Below the pieces are notes generated by a model, which was not told the DNA's origin, searched no databases, and saw nothing but the letters and a program-made list of their open reading frames with translations. From Saprospiraceae bacterium (GTDB lineage: Bacteria > Bacteroidota > Bacteroidia > Chitinophagales > Saprospiraceae), in contig JALOMF010000013.1 of assembly GCA_025455635.1 (NCBI GenBank), positions 1 to 26,738 on the forward strand: a stretch of DNA of 26,738 bases, given 5' to 3'. Each line of letters starts with the position of its first letter. Positions within the stretch are counted from its first letter, which is position 1. Positions 23,279-26,738 of this stretch are shown piece by piece. The position numbers and the translations under genes are program-made.

Positions 23279-23313
23279 AAAGGCGTTACGGAGCAGTTCC
23301 GTAGCGCCTTTTT
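23278..23313 (+). terminator. Intrinsic terminator of the tRNA-like RNA
   Basis: AAAAGGCGTTACGGA (23278-23292) pairs with 23298-23312 with one T-G pair and a 5-nt loop, then a T run. It begins at the encoded CCA, so the RNA is a separate transcription unit. Confidence 0.85.
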
Positions 23314-23455
23314 CATTTTCAGGCATACCATCAGGCAACCTTCCGGCGTTTTTGCCCCACCTTCCGTTGTTGCCATTGGCTGTTAGTCCTTTGCTGTTGG
23401 AAGTAACCCGTTAAAAGCAAATGGCCAAAAGCCAACAACAGTCTCAAACAATTAC

Positions 23456-23463
23456 TACCTTTG
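23456..23463 (+). promoter_or_regulatory. -7 element directly before bamD
   Basis: TACCTTTG fits the -7 consensus and ends 7 bp before the bamD ATG. Transcription would begin at or just before the start codon, so the mRNA may be nearly leaderless. No clear TTTG is at the -33 position. Confidence 0.4.
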
Positions 23464-23470
23464 CACCCCT

Positions 23471-24322
23471 ATGAAAAAAAGGCTCTTCCAATCATGGCTT
23501 TTCCTGCTGGCGTTCACGCTACTGACCGCGCTTGGCTGCAAATCCGAGTTCGAAAAAATCCGGGGCAGTGGCGACACTGACAGCATTTACGCCAAAGCGT
23601 TTGTGTACTACGAACAAGAGGAGTACCTGCGTGCACAGACCCTGCTGGAGCTAATCATCCCCGCTTACAGGGGCAAACCGGAGCTGGAGAAAATCTACTT
23701 CACCTACGCCGACACCTATTACAAGCTGGGCAAGTACATCATGGGCAACTACTATTTCAAGAACTTCGCCTCTACCTTCCCCAACAGCGCCCAACGGGAA
23801 GAGGCGGATTTCATGGCTGCCTACTGCAATTACATGATGTCACCGGGGTTCCGATTGGAGCAGACCTACACCGAAAAAGCCATTGACGATTTCCAGCTGT
23901 TCGCCAACACCTATTCCAGCAGCCCAAGGCTCAAGGAGGTGAACCGGCTCATAGACGAGATGCGCCTCAAGCTAGAGCAAAAAGTCTTCGATGAGGGCGT
24001 GCTCTACTACAACCTCCGGCAGTATCAAGCGGCCACGACAACGTTTGAAAACCTGCTGAAGGACTTCCCCGAAACCAGCAACGCTGAACAGGTGCGCTAT
24101 TACCTGGCCAAGGCCAACTACCTGCTGGCAGAGAACAGCGTCTTTGAAAAACGGGAAGAACGCTACAAAAAAACGGTTGACTATACCAAGGACTACCTCA
24201 GCAAGTTCAAGGAGAGCGACAACTACAACGAAGTCAAATCATTTTACAATAACTCAGTTAAGCAATTAAAATCTATCACAAATGGCAGATATCAAGACCA
24301 AGGCGCAGGGGCTGGACGCTAA
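23471..24322 (+). CDS. bamD: Outer membrane assembly lipoprotein BamD
   Basis: This essential BAM-complex lipoprotein helps fold outer membrane proteins. The 283-residue protein has a lipoprotein signal ending LLTALGC with Cys23. TPR-type repeats follow: AKAFVYYEQEEYLRAQTLLELI, KIYFTYADTYYKLGKYIMGNYYF with FASTFPNSAQREEADFMAAYC, and later FDEGVLYYNLRQYQAATTTFENLLKDFPE. Length and order fit BamD. The last 41 bp overlap the rpoZ start, implying translational coupling. The order bamD-rpoZ-coaBC-DUF4835 is conserved in Bacteroidota. Confidence 0.93.
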   Translation: MKKRLFQSWLFLLAFTLLTALGCKSEFEKIRGSGDTDSIYAKAFVYYEQEEYLRAQTLLELIIPAYRGKPELEKIYFTYADTYYKLGKYIMGNYYFKNFASTFPNSAQREEADFMAAYCNYMMSPGFRLEQTYTEKAIDDFQLFANTYSSSPRLKEVNRLIDEMRLKLEQKVFDEGVLYYNLRQYQAATTTFENLLKDFPETSNAEQVRYYLAKANYLLAENSVFEKREERYKKTVDYTKDYLSKFKESDNYNEVKSFYNNSVKQLKSITNGRYQDQGAGAGR

Positions 24323-24617
24323 CGTGAAAGCCCGCAATATCACAGCAATGGTGGAGCCGACGCAGAACATCTACGAGACTTTGGCCATCATCACTAGGCG
24401 CTCACGCCAGTTGGCCATTGACCTCAAGCACGAGTTGCACAGCAAGCTCGAAGAGTTCGCCGTGAACACTGATACCATCGAGGAAATCACCGAGAACAAG
24501 GAGCAAATCGAAATATCCAAGTTCTACGAGCGCCTACCCAACCCGACGCTCATCGCCACGGAGGAGTTCCTCAAAGGTGAAATCCACCACCACTACAATA
24601 CCAACCGCCGCAAGTAA
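24282..24617 (+). CDS. rpoZ: RNA polymerase omega subunit, Bacteroidota type
   Basis: The 111-residue protein starts MADIKTKAQGLDANVKARNI. TQNIYETLAIITRRSRQLAI (about 27-46) is the omega-type helix that clamps the beta' C-terminus. The C-terminal FYERLPNPTLIATEEFLKGE is typical of the Bacteroidota version, which is divergent from E. coli omega. The gene overlaps bamD by 41 bp and is followed by coaBC, the usual order in the phylum. Confidence 0.85.
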   Translation: MADIKTKAQGLDANVKARNITAMVEPTQNIYETLAIITRRSRQLAIDLKHELHSKLEEFAVNTDTIEEITENKEQIEISKFYERLPNPTLIATEEFLKGEIHHHYNTNRRK

Positions 24618-24633
24618 AGTTGGCAGTCCGGCA

Positions 24634-24688
24634 GTTGGCAGTTGGCAGTCAGGAGCTGCTTTCATGGCACAGACTGCCAACTGCCAAC
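24634..24688. repeat. 17-bp perfect inverted repeat of TTGGCAGT units between rpoZ and coaBC
   Basis: Positions 24634-24650 pair perfectly with 24672-24688 across a 21-nt loop. The arms repeat GTTGGCA, and a degenerate extra copy lies at about 24619-24630. The same unit occurs in the dnaX leader. It may modulate coaBC expression. Confidence 0.85.
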
Positions 24689-24702
24689 CGACGAACTAGA
24701 AT

Positions 24703-25902
24703 ATGCACGGTAAAAAAATCATACTCGCCATCACAGGCAGTATAGCCGCTTACAAAGCCGCCCACTTGGTGCGGCTTTTTGTGAAAAAAGGAGCCGAGGT
24801 GCAGGTGCTAATGACCCCTGCAGCCACCGAGTTCATCACGCCGCTCACACTTTCCACCCTATCGAAGCGGCCAGTCTTCACGCAAGTCATCTCGGAGCAG
24901 GAATGGAACAGCCACGTGGAGCTTGGCCTTTGGGCCGACGCCCTCGTCGTAGCGCCAGCCACTGCCAACAGCCTCGCCAAGCTCGCCAACGGCATTTGCG
25001 ACAGCATCGTGTCGGCGGTGTACCTCTCGGCACGCTGCCCTGTGTTCCTAGCACCTGCAATGGACCTCGACATGTGGAAGCACCCCGCCACCCAAGCCAA
25101 CGTGCAGCGCCTGCAAGGCTACGGCAACCACCTGCTGCCAGTGGGCTACGGCGAGCTTGCCAGTGGCCTGGTGGGCGAAGGCCGCATGGCCGAGCCGGAA
25201 GCAATCGTGGCATATTTGGAGGATTTTTTCCTTCAGAAACAGGATTTTAAGGGCAAAAACGTGCTCGTGACGGCTGGGCCGACCTACGAGGCCATTGACC
25301 CGGTCAGGTTCATCGGCAACCGCTCCAGTGGCAAGATGGGCTTGGCCATTGCGGAGCAGTTCGCAGCAAGGGGCGCCAGCGTGACGCTCGTGCTGGGGCC
25401 TTCCAGGCTGAAGGCGCAGCACCCCGGCATCAATACCTTGAAGGTGGAATCTGCGCAACAGATGTACGAAGCTGCCCTGCAGCATTTCGGGCAGGCCGAC
25501 ATTGCCGTGCTTTCGGCAGCAGTGGCCGACTACCGCCCGGCCCATGTTGCGGAGCAAAAAATCAAGAAAAAAGGCGACAGCATGACCATTGAGCTGGAAA
25601 AAACGCCGGACATCGCCGCTTCTTTGGGCAAAATGAAACGAGCGGGCCAGTTCATCGTTGGATTTGCCTTGGAGACCAACGACGAGCTGCAAAATGCCAG
25701 CGAGAAATTGACGAAAAAGAACTTCGATTTCATCGTGTTGAACTCCTTGCAGGACGCCGGGGCAGGCTTTAATTTTGACACCAATAAAGTTACCATCCTT
25801 CACAGAAACAATATTCGCAAGGATTTCGAGTTAAAAACGAAGGCCGAAGTGGCGAAGGATATTGTGGACGAGGTGGCCATTTTCATGGTTGAAAAGGGTT
25901 GA
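24703..25902 (+). CDS. coaBC: Bifunctional phosphopantothenoylcysteine decarboxylase / phosphopantothenate-cysteine ligase
   Basis: It carries out two steps of coenzyme A synthesis. The N-terminal CoaC flavoprotein (about 1-180) has ITGSIAAYKA at 10-19, the active-site His71 (NSHVELG) and the PAMDLDMW segment at 118-125. The flap loop reads ELASGLVGEGRM at 151-162. E. coli has PAMN and a Cys in ACG at these places, so an Asn-to-Asp and a Cys-to-Ser change are present; both seem common in Bacteroidota as I recall. The CoaB half (about 185-399) has VTAGPTYEAIDPVRFIGNRSSGKMG. The last codons form one arm of an inverted repeat. Confidence 0.95.
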   Translation: MHGKKIILAITGSIAAYKAAHLVRLFVKKGAEVQVLMTPAATEFITPLTLSTLSKRPVFTQVISEQEWNSHVELGLWADALVVAPATANSLAKLANGICDSIVSAVYLSARCPVFLAPAMDLDMWKHPATQANVQRLQGYGNHLLPVGYGELASGLVGEGRMAEPEAIVAYLEDFFLQKQDFKGKNVLVTAGPTYEAIDPVRFIGNRSSGKMGLAIAEQFAARGASVTLVLGPSRLKAQHPGINTLKVESAQQMYEAALQHFGQADIAVLSAAVADYRPAHVAEQKIKKKGDSMTIELEKTPDIAASLGKMKRAGQFIVGFALETNDELQNASEKLTKKNFDFIVLNSLQDAGAGFNFDTNKVTILHRNNIRKDFELKTKAEVAKDIVDEVAIFMVEKG

Positions 25903-25984
25903 CAAGAGTTGGTAAAGGTTGGTAATGGGCACACACTAATGGCCAATATCAACCCTTATCAACCTTCATCAACCCTTTTCAACC
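25887..25984. repeat. 15-bp perfect inverted repeat spanning the coaBC stop
   Basis: GGTTGAAAAGGGTTG (25887-25901) encodes the end of CoaBC and pairs perfectly with 25970-25984. More GGTTG and CAACC units lie between, for example 25908-25922 and 25949-25966, so a long irregular stem can form. It sits between coaBC and the DUF4835 gene. Confidence 0.8.
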
Positions 25985-25997
25985 TCAAAATAGCAAC

Positions 25998-26738
25998 ATG
26001 AAAAACTGGTTTTTACTACTAATTGCGGGCATGTTTGCTGCCTCACTGCAAGCGCAGGAACTGAAGGTGAAAGTGACCATGAACACGCCCAAACTACAGA
26101 CTGCCGACCCGGTCGTTTTCCAGACGCTCCGGCAGGCCATTGAGGAGTTCATGAACAACCAGAAGTGGACGAACGACGTGTTTGAGGAGAAGGAACGCAT
26201 CAATTTGGAAATCTTCATCACCATCTCCAAAGAACTTGCTGCCAACACCTTCGAGGCTGAATTTTCCTGCAAGAGCAACCGTCCAGTGTACAACAGCAAC
26301 TACGAAACACCAATGTTTGTACACCAAGACAAGGACGTGGTGTTCAGCTATGAACAGTTTCAGCCATTGGAGTACAGCCAGACTACTTACCTCAACAACC
26401 TGACCTCGGTGCTGGCCTACTATGCCAATGTTGCCATCGGCATGGACTACGACTCGTTCTCGCCGCTCGGTGGCGAGCCTTATTTCCAAATGGCTTGGGA
26501 CATCGTGAACCGCATACCGCCCAATGTGGCTTCAAGCGTACCCGGCTGGAAATCAACGGAAAACAACAGGAACCGCTACTGGCTCGTCGAGAACATCCTT
26601 TCGCCCAGGATGCGGCCCTTCCGGCAGCTCATCTACGACTACCACCGCCAAGGGCTGGACGTCATGTACGAAGACGTAAACGTGGGCCGTGCCGTCATCA
26701 CTCAGGCCATTGAAACGCTCGAAGCTGTGAACCGCAGC
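25998..26738 (+). CDS. DUF4835 family secreted protein, cut by the right window edge
   Basis: The frame is open from the ATG at 25998 to the end (247 codons). The signal peptide is MKNWFLLLIAGMFAASLQAQ. LKVKVTMNTPKLQ, WTNDVFEEKERINLEIFITI and YANVAIGMDYDSFSPLGGEPYFQMA match the DUF4835 family, which usually follows coaBC in Bacteroidota. It is expected in the periplasm or at the outer membrane; its function is unknown. The 3' end lies outside the window. Confidence 0.88.
   Translation, partial: MKNWFLLLIAGMFAASLQAQELKVKVTMNTPKLQTADPVVFQTLRQAIEEFMNNQKWTNDVFEEKERINLEIFITISKELAANTFEAEFSCKSNRPVYNSNYETPMFVHQDKDVVFSYEQFQPLEYSQTTYLNNLTSVLAYYANVAIGMDYDSFSPLGGEPYFQMAWDIVNRIPPNVASSVPGWKSTENNRNRYWLVENILSPRMRPFRQLIYDYHRQGLDVMYEDVNVGRAVITQAIETLEAVNRS

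Overview
The window looks like chromosomal DNA of a Bacteroidota bacterium, probably Saprospiria-like (class-level placement is an inference). The evidence is a SusC/SusD pair, the right-end gene order bamD - rpoZ (Bacteroidota-type omega) - coaBC - DUF4835, DUF2911 and DUF5690 proteins, and promoters of the TTTG/TAnnTTTG type. Most core genes are GC-rich. Several short plus-strand accessory genes are visibly richer in A+T.

Layout. 1-336: start of dnaX (minus) with a good promoter. 667-2469: a DUF2911 lipid/periplasm-type secreted protein and a YugP-like membrane zinc peptidase, each closed by an intrinsic terminator. 2551-3723: an AAA_14/DUF4143 ATPase whose start lies in a perfect 18-bp inverted repeat. 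3763-6255: hutH (minus) and a divergent alpha/beta hydrolase. 6301-12474 (minus): a glycosyltransferase, a frameshifted TIGR03364-type FAD oxidoreductase, a DUF5690 transporter, a phosphonatase-like HAD hydrolase and a PhnZ-like HD-domain oxygenase. This is a probable organophosphonate-use locus. It is split by two plus-strand inserts: a DUF4365 cassette at 8428-9217 and a Uma2 gene at 11254-11868. 12692-13444: a DUF6932 nucleotidyltransferase-like gene with a small partner. 13517-18433: susD and susC (minus), with a 27-bp perfect stem between them. 18745-22660 (minus): a Lys/Ala-rich protein, a lactonase-type amidohydrolase, a Gfo/Idh/MocA oxidoreductase, an ABM monooxygenase and an OmpH/Skp chaperone. 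23044-23313: a free-standing RNA gene with promoter, tRNA-like body and terminator. 23471-end: bamD, rpoZ, coaBC and DUF4835.

How the genes may work together. The HD oxygenase, HAD hydrolase, FAD enzyme and transporter fit import of an aminoalkylphosphonate and release of its phosphate. The FAD gene is off-frame as given, and the operon is cut twice, so the pathway may be decaying or rewired. SusCD would import a glycan or other nutrient, and the nearby oxidoreductase and lactonase-type enzyme could oxidise a sugar.

The strongest candidate for something undescribed is the 161-nt RNA at 23118-23278. It has a tRNA-like acceptor, D-arm, anticodon-like arm, T-arm and encoded CCA, but an 88-nt insert where a variable arm should be. 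A second theme is the many intergenic inverted repeats, each built from its own short iterated unit. All calls come from reading the sequence; no database search was run.
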